A program made the translations under genes and the position numbers. A DNA stretch of 64,000 bases. It comes from Streptomyces sp. ISL-43. Its GTDB lineage: Bacteria; Actinomycetota; Actinomycetes; Streptomycetales; Streptomycetaceae. The stretch covers positions 147,154 to 211,153 of the forward strand of contig NZ_JAGGOT010000034.1 of NCBI RefSeq assembly GCF_018614195.1, read 5' to 3'. Below are positions 31,816 through 39,449 of the stretch, in pieces. Numbering within the stretch: position 1 is the stretch's first letter; each line of letters begins with the position of its first letter. The notes under the pieces are model-generated. The model worked only from the letters and a program-made list of their open reading frames with translations, ran no database searches and was not told the DNA's origin.

Positions 31816-32820
31816 ATGCCCATCACCCTCGCGCAGGCGCAGGTGAACACCCAGGCGGACATCGACTACGCCGTCATCGACAACCTCCGCCGCTACTCCT
31901 GGCTGCTCGACCAGATCGTGTTCGACGACACGGTCACCCCCGGCACCGCCGGCGGAAGCCTCACCTACGGCTACACCCGCCTGACGACCGCCGCCCCGGC
32001 CGCGTTCCGAGCGATCAACTCGGAGTACACGCCCGGGCAGGCGACCCGGACCCGCTACACCGTGGACCTCAAGCCCATGGGTGGCTCGTTCTCCGTCGAC
32101 CGCGTCCTGAAGAACCTCGGCGCCGCGGCGACCAACGAGGTCACGTTCCAGATGCAGCAGCTGGAGACCTCCATCCGGACCCGCTTCGCCCAGGAACTCA
32201 TCCTCGGTGACACCGCGGTCGACGCGAACGGCTACGACGGCCTGTCCAAGCTCCTCGTCGGCTCCTCCACCGAGCGCACCGCGGTCGTGGCGGACTGGAC
32301 CGCAGCCACCGTCATCACGCAGCCCCTGGCGATGGCCCGCCTCGACGAGGTCGACGAGTGGCTGTCCTCGATCGTCCCCTCCCACACCGGCGGCGGCGAC
32401 CAGGGCACCCCGGGCGCTCTCCCGCCCGGCACGAAGGCCATCCTCGGCAACACCAAGAGCATCACCCGGTTCAAGGCGCTGGCCCGCTGGGCGGCGCTCT
32501 ACAGCATGGAGCAGGACTCCCTCGGTCGGAAGATCGAGCGCTACGGAGACTGGGTCCTCGTCGACCTCGGCGACCGGGCCGACGGCGCATCCCCGATCAT
32601 CCCCGTCTCCAGCTCCAGCACGGACCTGTACGCGGTCACCTTCGGCCTCGACTCCGTCCACGCCGCGTCCGCCGCTGGCCAGCCCATCGTGCAGACGTGG
32701 CTGCCGGACTTCTCCACCGCTGGCGCCGTCAAGACCGGCGAGATCGAGATGGGCCCGGCCGCGCTCGTCGTGAAGAACACGAAGGCCGCTGGCGTGCTCC
32801 GCGGCATCGACGTCGTCTGA
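31816..32820 (+). CDS. Major capsid protein (HK97 fold)
   Basis: 334 residues, MPITLAQAQVNTQADIDYAV start with AAGGAG upstream. DNLRRYSWLLDQIVFDD, SLTYGYTRLTTAAPAAFRAI, and the long spine TNEVTFQMQQLETSIRTRFAQ resemble HK97-like capsids of actinophages. Forms the icosahedral shell. Confidence 0.88.
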   Translation: MPITLAQAQVNTQADIDYAVIDNLRRYSWLLDQIVFDDTVTPGTAGGSLTYGYTRLTTAAPAAFRAINSEYTPGQATRTRYTVDLKPMGGSFSVDRVLKNLGAAATNEVTFQMQQLETSIRTRFAQELILGDTAVDANGYDGLSKLLVGSSTERTAVVADWTAATVITQPLAMARLDEVDEWLSSIVPSHTGGGDQGTPGALPPGTKAILGNTKSITRFKALARWAALYSMEQDSLGRKIERYGDWVLVDLGDRADGASPIIPVSSSSTDLYAVTFGLDSVHAASAAGQPIVQTWLPDFSTAGAVKTGEIEMGPAALVVKNTKAAGVLRGIDVV

Positions 32821-32834
32821 GAGGGGTGGACCGC

Positions 32835-33056
32835 ATGCAGTACCGCATCACCGCGCCCGTCATCGACTTCACCGGCGTCTCCGCGGGCGTCAACTTCACC
32901 GGCGGCACCGCCGACATCGACGTCCCGGACGACGTGCAGCACCCGTATGCGCGGGCGCTGGCCTACTTCCGGTCCCAGGGCTACGGCGTCGACGAGGTCG
33001 AGCCGGAGAAGCCCGCCAGCAGCCGCAAGACGACTCCGAAGGGGGCTGACCAGTGA
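32835..33056 (+). CDS. Small capsid-associated protein, 73 residues
   Basis: Short protein between capsid and head-tail genes: MQYRITAPVIDFTGVSAGVNF, then ADIDVPDDVQHPYARALAYFRSQGYG. This resembles small Mu-type head proteins with a peptide-binding GYGV motif. Role uncertain. Overlaps the next GTG. Confidence 0.6.
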   Translation: MQYRITAPVIDFTGVSAGVNFTGGTADIDVPDDVQHPYARALAYFRSQGYGVDEVEPEKPASSRKTTPKGADQ

Positions 33057-33640
33057 GCCAGCTCGGTGCCTACACCCGCAACGTGCGCGACGCGCTCGCG
33101 CACATCAACTTGGCCGACCCGGCCAGCCCGGACACCTTCTACCGGCGCAACCTGCCGCGCGTGGGCCTGTACGACTCGGCCAGCGACTCCGGCCAGGTGG
33201 CCCTCGCCACCGGCGTGATGACCTCCGTGCCGATCTACCTCCAGGCCGGAGACGTCATCACGAACCTCAGCTTCCGCTCCGGAGCGACGGCGGCCGGCAC
33301 GCCCACCGCATGGTGGTTCGCCCTGTACTCCGACGCGGCAACCCCGGCCCTGCTCGCGCAGACCGCCGACCAGACGTCCACCGCGTGGGCCGCGAACACC
33401 ACGATGACGAAGGCCCTCGCAGCCGCCTACACGGTGCCGAAGACCGGCGTCTACTGGGCGGCGATCAACGTCACGGCGACGACCCCGCCGACCCTGCTCG
33501 GTGCCTGCGCGGCGCCGGCCATCGTGACCGGTGAGCGGAACCTGTCCCAGTCGTCCGGCTCGGCGCTCACCACGACCGCGCCGGCCACCATCGCGACGCC
33601 GACGGCCAAGCAGTTCGTGCCGTACGTCGTGGCCACGTGA
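33053..33640 (+). CDS. Probable virion decoration or head protein, 195 residues
   Basis: GTG start. Beta-rich and Thr/Ala-rich, containing GVMTSVPIYLQAGDVITNLSFRSGATAAGTPTA, a pattern common in jelly-roll type virion proteins. It lies between capsid and connector genes, so a decoration protein is likely. Confidence 0.55.
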   Translation: MSQLGAYTRNVRDALAHINLADPASPDTFYRRNLPRVGLYDSASDSGQVALATGVMTSVPIYLQAGDVITNLSFRSGATAAGTPTAWWFALYSDAATPALLAQTADQTSTAWAANTTMTKALAAAYTVPKTGVYWAAINVTATTPPTLLGACAAPAIVTGERNLSQSSGSALTTTAPATIATPTAKQFVPYVVAT

Positions 33641-33650
33641 GGGGGCTGAC

Positions 33651-34157
33651 ATGGCTCTGACCACCACAATCGGCGTGACCGTCGATGGGATCTACACCAA
33701 GACCGCAGACCTTTCGACGGCTGCAGACAACCTGTCAAAGCGGTACGGCGCGTACCTCGCGACCGGCACCGGCGCCGGCAAGGCAGACCTGCGGTTCGCG
33801 GACACCCGCACGCTCGCGGCGTCCGCGACGGAGGACATCGACCTGGCCGGAAGCCTCGTGGACATCTACGGGGCGACGCTCACCTTCGCGAAGGTCAAGG
33901 CCATCGTGATCGCGGCTGCGGCCGGGAACACCAACAACGTGGTCATCGGCGCGGGAACCAACCCGTGGATCACCGCGCTCAACAGCACGGGCACGATCAC
34001 CCTCCGCCCGGGCGCGTTCATCATGCTCGGTGCGGGTGCGGCGGACGCCACGACCTACGCGGTCACGGCGGGTACCGGCGACATCCTGAAGATCACCAAC
34101 TCGGCTGGTTCCACCTCGGTGTCCTACGACATCGTGATCATCGGTTCCAGCGCGTAG
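33651..34157 (+). CDS. Virion structural protein, 168 residues
   Basis: Thr/Ala/Gly-rich and mostly beta: TATGTGAGKADLRFADTRTLAASATEDIDLAG and TVTAGTGDILKITNSAGST-like ends. Composition of a viral surface protein. Function not recognised; probably on the head. Confidence 0.55.
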   Translation: MALTTTIGVTVDGIYTKTADLSTAADNLSKRYGAYLATGTGAGKADLRFADTRTLAASATEDIDLAGSLVDIYGATLTFAKVKAIVIAAAAGNTNNVVIGAGTNPWITALNSTGTITLRPGAFIMLGAGAADATTYAVTAGTGDILKITNSAGSTSVSYDIVIIGSSA

Positions 34158-34168
34158 GAGGTGGCGGC

Positions 34169-34585
34169 ATGGCCCGCATCTACGCCACCGCCGAGCAGTA
34201 CGAGACGCACACCGGGGGCGCCCCGCCCGCCAACATCGACTACCGGCTCGCCCGCGCGAGCGCCATGCTCGACGCGCAGGTGTTCCGGTACTGCGTGTAC
34301 GCCGTCGACGACACCGGCCTCCCCACAGACACGGTGGTGGCCGCCGCGTTCGCCGACGCAGTGTGCGCGCAGGCCCAATGGGGCGTCGAGGTCGGCGACA
34401 CCGTCGGGGCCGCCGGCGTGGGCTACGGCTCGGCGAGGATCGGCTCTGTCGACCTCGGCCGGTCCGTCACCGCCGTGTCCGGGGCGGACTCCCCAGCCCG
34501 GCAGATCGCCCCCGCAGTGTGGGACGCGCTCCAGGCCCCGGACCTCACCCCGGACCGTATCCAGCTCGGGATGGTGGCCTGGTGA
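34169..34585 (+). CDS. Head-tail connector protein, 138 residues
   Basis: ATG with AGGAGG upstream. YATAEQYETHTGGAPPANIDYRLARASAMLD and AAFADAVCAQAQWGVEVGD resemble gp6/gp15-type head-tail adaptors found after the capsid in siphophages. Helical with conserved placement. Confidence 0.65.
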   Translation: MARIYATAEQYETHTGGAPPANIDYRLARASAMLDAQVFRYCVYAVDDTGLPTDTVVAAAFADAVCAQAQWGVEVGDTVGAAGVGYGSARIGSVDLGRSVTAVSGADSPARQIAPAVWDALQAPDLTPDRIQLGMVAW

Positions 34586-34902
34586 GCACCATCCCCGGCT
34601 GGCTCCTGCGGTACACGATCACCATCGAGGCGTACATCGGAGAGACGGCGTACGGGCCTCAGTACGCGGCGCCCGTGACTGCGCGCGCCTACACCGAGGA
34701 GACGACCCGCACCGCCCGCACGAAGGAGGGCGAGGAGATCACCTCGACGGCCACGAAGATCTGGCTGTTCCCCGATCAGGAATGCCCCCCGGAGTCCCGG
34801 GTGACGCTCCCCTCCGGGCGGGTCGCCTCGGTCATCACCTCCACCCTCTACAGCGGCGCCGGCCTGCCGACACCGGACCACCGGGAGGTGACCTGCACGT
34901 GA
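34582..34902 (+). CDS. Head closure-like protein, 106 residues
   Basis: GTG overlap. Beta-rich, with ITIEAYIGETAYGPQYAAPVTARAYTEE and KIWLFPDQECPPESRVTLPSG. The order and strand pattern match head-closure (stopper) proteins. Confidence 0.6.
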   Translation: MSTIPGWLLRYTITIEAYIGETAYGPQYAAPVTARAYTEETTRTARTKEGEEITSTATKIWLFPDQECPPESRVTLPSGRVASVITSTLYSGAGLPTPDHREVTCT

Positions 34903-35252
34903 GCCAGTACGTGCGCATGAGCTGGCAGGGCGGCCGCCTCGGGGCGACCACCCGCGGCCGGGCCGCAGCCGAGGAGGGCCTCCAGAGAGCTTTGGAGCAC
35001 CTCCTCACCGAGTCCCGGAAGCTGGTGCCGCTCGACGAGGGCACCCTCGAACGGTCGGGCCGGGTCGTTCGGGCCGGAACGGACGGCTTCGTCACCTACG
35101 ACACCGTGTACGCCCGCCGCCAGCACGAAGAGCTGACCTGGAAGCACCTCCCCGGCCGCTCCGCGAAGTATCTGGAGATCCCCTTCAACCGGGACAGAGA
35201 CGTCATGCTCCGGCTCATGCAGGTGCCGCTACGGAGGTGGCTGCGTGGCTGA
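34899..35252 (+). CDS. Minor head/tail-joining protein, 117 residues
   Basis: GTG overlap. HLLTESRKLVPLDEGTLERSGRVV and TYDTVYARRQHEELTWKH are typical of HK97 gp10-like tail completion or minor capsid proteins. Probably joins head and tail. Confidence 0.6.
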   Translation: MSQYVRMSWQGGRLGATTRGRAAAEEGLQRALEHLLTESRKLVPLDEGTLERSGRVVRAGTDGFVTYDTVYARRQHEELTWKHLPGRSAKYLEIPFNRDRDVMLRLMQVPLRRWLRG

Positions 35253-35667
35253 CCTCCTCGACGGCCTCGCCCGGCACCTCGCCGGACAGGGCCTCGGCGT
35301 CTACGACCCGACCGGCGCCAGCGGCAACATCTTCCTCGAAGCCAAGCCCTCCACCCCGGACGCGTGCATCGTCCTGACCGTCTACGACGACGGCGGCGAA
35401 TCCGACAGCCAACTCGGCTACGACGACGCCCCCGTCCAAGTCCGAGTACGCGGCACCACCGACCCCCGCGTAAGCCGCCAGCTGTGCGAGTCGATCCGCA
35501 GCGAGCTCCACGGCCTCGGCGAGACCACCCTCCCCGACGGCACCTACCTGCTGCTCTCCCGCGCCAACCAAGCCGTGGCCGGCATCGGCACGGACGAGAA
35601 CCGGCGCCACGAGCATGTGTGCAACCTGCGGATGCGGGTCCGCAGCATCACCGCGCACCGCGTCTGA
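35245..35667 (+). CDS. Tail terminator-like protein, 140 residues
   Basis: GTG overlap. MADLLDGLARHLAGQGLG start, DACIVLTVYDDGGESD and ETTLPDGTYLLLSRANQAV fit the tail-terminator family in this position. Controls tail length at the head-proximal end. Confidence 0.6.
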   Translation: MADLLDGLARHLAGQGLGVYDPTGASGNIFLEAKPSTPDACIVLTVYDDGGESDSQLGYDDAPVQVRVRGTTDPRVSRQLCESIRSELHGLGETTLPDGTYLLLSRANQAVAGIGTDENRRHEHVCNLRMRVRSITAHRV

Positions 35668-35738
35668 CCCACCCCCCGTTCCTTCAGCCCGTACGGCACT
35701 GCCGACGGGCTCCTCGCCATGCCCGGAGGAGAACAGCC

Positions 35739-36197
35739 ATGGCAGTGACCACGTACAACGCGCGTGATGCGCGCTTCCAGATCGAGGACTACAACGCACC
35801 CGGCACCTGGGTGGACATCGCGGTCGGCGCGATCAACACGTGGACCAAGTCGGAGGAGGAGGAGACCACCGACATCACCACCTTCGGCAGCGCCGGTCAG
35901 TCCGAGTCGTACAAAATGCAGATCGGCAAATCCGTGCAGCTGGAGGGCTTCCGGCTGCGGGACCCGGTCACGTTCGCTCTCGACCCGGGGCAGACCATCG
36001 TCGAGGGCATGAACGAGCGCCTCGGCCCGGACTCCCTGACGGGCTTCCGGTACGCGCACGTCACGGACACCTCGTGGGTCGTCTTCACGAAGGCCCGCAT
36101 CACGCTCGGCGACCAGGGCGGCGGCAACAACGACGAGGTCAGCTGGAGCGCCACGTTCACCCGCTCTGGCCCGTCCACGACGGCGGTCAAGTCGTGA
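35739..36197 (+). CDS. Major tail tube protein
   Basis: 152 residues, GGAGGAG upstream. VGAINTWTKSEEEETTDITTFGS and KMQIGKSVQLEGFRLRDP fit phage tail tube proteins. Immediately precedes the frameshifting chaperones, the canonical gene order. Confidence 0.8.
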   Translation: MAVTTYNARDARFQIEDYNAPGTWVDIAVGAINTWTKSEEEETTDITTFGSAGQSESYKMQIGKSVQLEGFRLRDPVTFALDPGQTIVEGMNERLGPDSLTGFRYAHVTDTSWVVFTKARITLGDQGGGNNDEVSWSATFTRSGPSTTAVKS

Positions 36198-36673
36198 CCG
36201 TGCCCAAGACCCGGCAGGCGCCGGACTCCTTCGACGCGTACTGGGCTGAGGTCAGCGGCGCCCGAACGGAGACCATCCGCGGCATCACCGTGCGGGTCCC
36301 GGTCGACGTGCCGATGGTCCTGGAACAGCGCATGGCCGACCTCCAGGACTCCGAGCAGGAGGAGGACATCGCCGAACTCGTCGCGTTCCTCTTCAACGTC
36401 GGCCCGGACACCCTTAGCACCTGGCGACAGAAGGGCATGGGCCTGACCGAGTTCCAGGTCGTCCTGGCCTGGGGCCTCGCGCACGCCAGCGGCAGCGACC
36501 TGACATTCGCCCAGGCGCACGAGCTGGTCAAGAAGGCCGAGGCCGAGGGAAAAGCCCAGGCGGCCGCCCCGAACCGAGCCGCGAGGCGCGCCTCATCCGC
36601 CAGTACTGGTGGGCGCTCGAAGCCGACTTCCGGGCGCGCTACGGCATCACCCCGGAAGGTCTCGCGCGGCTGA
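36194..36673 (+). CDS. Tail assembly chaperone, short form (gpG)
   Basis: 159 residues from GTG in an overlap with the tail tube gene. Residues 20-115 (VRVPVDVPMVLEQRMADLQDSE, LVAFLFNVGPDTLSTW) are the conserved domain; the last ~35 residues are low-complexity Arg/Ser/Thr made only when no frameshift occurs. It recruits tape measure for tail assembly. Confidence 0.8.
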   Translation: MTVPKTRQAPDSFDAYWAEVSGARTETIRGITVRVPVDVPMVLEQRMADLQDSEQEEDIAELVAFLFNVGPDTLSTWRQKGMGLTEFQVVLAWGLAHASGSDLTFAQAHELVKKAEAEGKAQAAAPNRAARRASSASTGGRSKPTSGRATASPRKVSRG

Positions 36674-36798
36674 GCCGCCGCACCTTCCGCGCCTACATGT
36701 ACGGCCTGCCAGCGGAGTCCAGCTTCATGCAGCTGGCCGGCAAGCAGCTCGCCGTGATCGATGACGACGCCATGATCCGCGCTGCCCTTCGCAGCTGA
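36194..36798 (+). CDS. Tail assembly chaperone, -1 frameshift form (gpGT)
   Basis: GGGAAAA at 36547-36553 is read G-GGA-AAA in the gpG frame, a textbook X-XXY-YYZ slippery heptamer. After a -1 slip the frame stays open to the TGA at 36796-36798, adding about 81 residues that include RLIRQYWWALEADFRARYG and AYMYGLPAESSFMQLAGKQ. The total is about 201 residues. The same G/GT arrangement is known in lambda and most siphophages; the efficiency is not readable here. Confidence 0.8.
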
Positions 36799-36817
36799 CC
36801 TCGAAGGGGGCGCCCCC

Positions 36818-39439
36818 ATGGCCATGACCATCGGTGAGCTCGTCGCTGTCGTGCGCGCCGACGAATCAGACTTGGTGCGCGGTCTGGCCCGCGCCCAGCT
36901 GAGTGCCGAAGGGTTCACGGTTGACGCGGGCGGCCGGCTGCGTGGCCTGGCTGGCCGGTTCATCACGGAGTCGGCAGTCATGGACCGGGCGCTCCAGACC
37001 GTCGAGGGCGCCCTCGAAGACGTCTCCACCCAGACCACCGAGACCAACGCCGTGGTCGAGGTGGAAACCCGGACCATGGCCATGCGGTTCCGGGCCCTGG
37101 CGCGCGCTGCGGACGACTTCAGCGACTCACTTGGCGCTCGTCTCGGCCGTGCCGTGAACGGCCTGCGCGGCATCAACATCAACACGGAGCGGCTCGGCGC
37201 CATGGCGGGCCGAATTGGCGGCGTCGCCATGGCCTTCGGCAAATTCGGTGCCGCGGTCGGTACCGCCGTGCCGCTGGTGGCCAGTCTTGTCGGCCTGGTG
37301 GCGCAGATCGCACCGGCGGCCGGCCTCGCGGTGGCCGGGCTGTTCACGATGGTCCTCGCCACGCAAACCCTGAAGATCGGTATGCAGGGTGTCGGAGACG
37401 CGGTCAAGGCCGCGATGAACCCGTCCGACCCGGAAGCTTTCGCCGAGGCGATCAAGAACCTTGCGCCGTCCGCGCAGGCGTTCGCGAAGGAAGTCCGCAC
37501 CCTCCAGCCGCAGATCAAAGCCCTACAGCAGGGCGTCCAGGAACAGCTCTTCTACAAGTTCGACAAGGTCCTGAAAGACCTCGGCAAGTACACCCTGCCG
37601 GTCCTCCACGAAAAGATGGAGGACGCAGCCTCCAGCCTCAACCTGATGGGCCGCGGAGTCGGCAACGCCGTCGTGGGCCTGTCCATGTCGGGCACGCTCG
37701 GCAAGGCGCTCTCCGGCGCCACCAACGGGCTCTACAACTTGGCCGCTGTCCCCTCCCAAATTGTCGTTGCCCTGACGCAGGTCGGTGCCGCCGCGGCACC
37801 CGCCTTTGGCCGCCTGACCAAAGCTGCGGGCGCGGGTGCGGACCGGCTCTCTGAGCAGTTCACCCGCGCTTTCGAGAACGGCAGCGTGGAACGGGCCATC
37901 GAGCGGGCCATCGTGATCGTCAAGCAGCTCGGCACGGTGATCGGCAACATCGGCTCCGTCATCGGCTCGGTTTTCAAGGCTGCGGAGACGTCCGGCGGCG
38001 GCTTCATGGGGACGCTCCTGGCCATCACGGGTGCTCTCAAGACGGCCTTCGCGAGCCCCGAGGTTCAGGGGGGCCTCAGGGCCATCTTCCAGACCATGGC
38101 GACGCTCGCTCAGACCGTCGGCCCGCTGATCGTCATGGCCCTCAAGGCTGTGGCGCCGGTCTTCACCGCGCTCGGGCCGCCCATCCAGCGGATCATCACC
38201 CTGCTCGGCGCCGCACTCGGGCCGGTCATCGCTGCACTCGGGCCGGTCCTGACGATGGCCGCGGTCGCGGTGGGTTCACTGCTGGACGCGGTGGCCCCGC
38301 TCCTCCCGGTCATCGGGTCGCTCGTGGCCAAGCTCCTGCCTGCGCTCACCCCGCTGCTGGCGCTCGTCGCCAACGTCTTCACCGCGCTGGCGCCGCTCGT
38401 CGCGCAGCTCGCGGAAATCCTGATGTCGGCGCTGGAGCCGATCCTTGCCGCGCTCATCCCGGTCATCCAGCCCATCGTGGACGCGCTGATGGTCCTCGTG
38501 AAGGCGGTCCTGCCGATCATCTCGGCGCAGGTGACCGCCTTCGCGCCGCTCATTGCCAAGCTGGCCGGGATGTTCGCGCAGCTCCTCGTGGCGCTGGCCC
38601 CGGTCATCGCCCAGCTCATCCTGCTCGTCGCCAACATCCTGACGAAGATGACGCCGATCTTGATTCCGATCATCGAGGCCATCGCGAAGCTGGCCGGGAT
38701 GTTCGCGAACGAGCTCGGCCGGGTCATCAACTCGGTCATCATCCCCGCGCTGAACGCGATCGTCCTGCTCCTCAAGGGAGATTTCTCCGGCGCCTGGGAC
38801 GCCGCCAAAACCATGGTCAAGGGCGCAGTCGACTTCTTCGTTCGGCTGCTCGTCGAGCTGCCTGCGCGTGCCGGTGCTGCACTCGCCAGCCTGGCGCCTG
38901 TGCTGTGGGCGCGCATCCAAGAGGCTGGCGGGCGCTTCAACCAGGGCGTGAGGGAGAGGCGAGACGAGGCCATCGCCCGCATCCGGGAGATCCCCGGTCA
39001 GGCCGCGTCCGCCCTCGGTGACCTGGGGTCCGTCCTGTGGAACGCGGGCGCCCGGCTGATCGGGGGCCTGATCGACGGCATCAGGTCGAAGATCGGCTCC
39101 ATCCGGTCCACGCTCGGCGGGATCACCAACATGCTCCCGGACTGGAAAGGGCCGGCCGCAGTCGACGCCCGGATCCTGCGCCCCGCCGGACGCCTGCTGA
39201 TGCAGGGCTTCCAGCAGGGCATCAACGACCAGACCCCGGCGCTTCAGCAGCAGCTCGGCGGCCTCACCGGGGCCCTCCCTGGGATGGCCCTCGGCGGCGC
39301 GGGCGGTGGCATGGCTGCCGGCGCGGGCCCGACACGCATCGTCGTCGAGCTGGCCGGGCCGCAGGAAATGCGGGCTCTGATCCGCGGCATCGTGCAGAAA
39401 ACGGGCGGCACGGTCGAGACCGTTTTCGGCACACGATAG
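36818..39439 (+). CDS. Tape measure protein
   Basis: 873 residues, the largest helical tail protein, directly after the chaperones. Near the N-terminus FRALARAADDFSDSLGARLGRAV; a hydrophobic segment about residues 145-185 (VPLVASLVGLVAQIAPAAGLAV); then a long series of LAPLI/IAKLAG-type repeats between about 430 and 650. It sets tail length and is ejected with DNA. The region around 640 may insert in the host membrane. Confidence 0.92.
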   Translation: MAMTIGELVAVVRADESDLVRGLARAQLSAEGFTVDAGGRLRGLAGRFITESAVMDRALQTVEGALEDVSTQTTETNAVVEVETRTMAMRFRALARAADDFSDSLGARLGRAVNGLRGININTERLGAMAGRIGGVAMAFGKFGAAVGTAVPLVASLVGLVAQIAPAAGLAVAGLFTMVLATQTLKIGMQGVGDAVKAAMNPSDPEAFAEAIKNLAPSAQAFAKEVRTLQPQIKALQQGVQEQLFYKFDKVLKDLGKYTLPVLHEKMEDAASSLNLMGRGVGNAVVGLSMSGTLGKALSGATNGLYNLAAVPSQIVVALTQVGAAAAPAFGRLTKAAGAGADRLSEQFTRAFENGSVERAIERAIVIVKQLGTVIGNIGSVIGSVFKAAETSGGGFMGTLLAITGALKTAFASPEVQGGLRAIFQTMATLAQTVGPLIVMALKAVAPVFTALGPPIQRIITLLGAALGPVIAALGPVLTMAAVAVGSLLDAVAPLLPVIGSLVAKLLPALTPLLALVANVFTALAPLVAQLAEILMSALEPILAALIPVIQPIVDALMVLVKAVLPIISAQVTAFAPLIAKLAGMFAQLLVALAPVIAQLILLVANILTKMTPILIPIIEAIAKLAGMFANELGRVINSVIIPALNAIVLLLKGDFSGAWDAAKTMVKGAVDFFVRLLVELPARAGAALASLAPVLWARIQEAGGRFNQGVRERRDEAIARIREIPGQAASALGDLGSVLWNAGARLIGGLIDGIRSKIGSIRSTLGGITNMLPDWKGPAAVDARILRPAGRLLMQGFQQGINDQTPALQQQLGGLTGALPGMALGGAGGGMAAGAGPTRIVVELAGPQEMRALIRGIVQKTGGTVETVFGTR

Positions 39440-39449
39440 GAGTCTCGTC

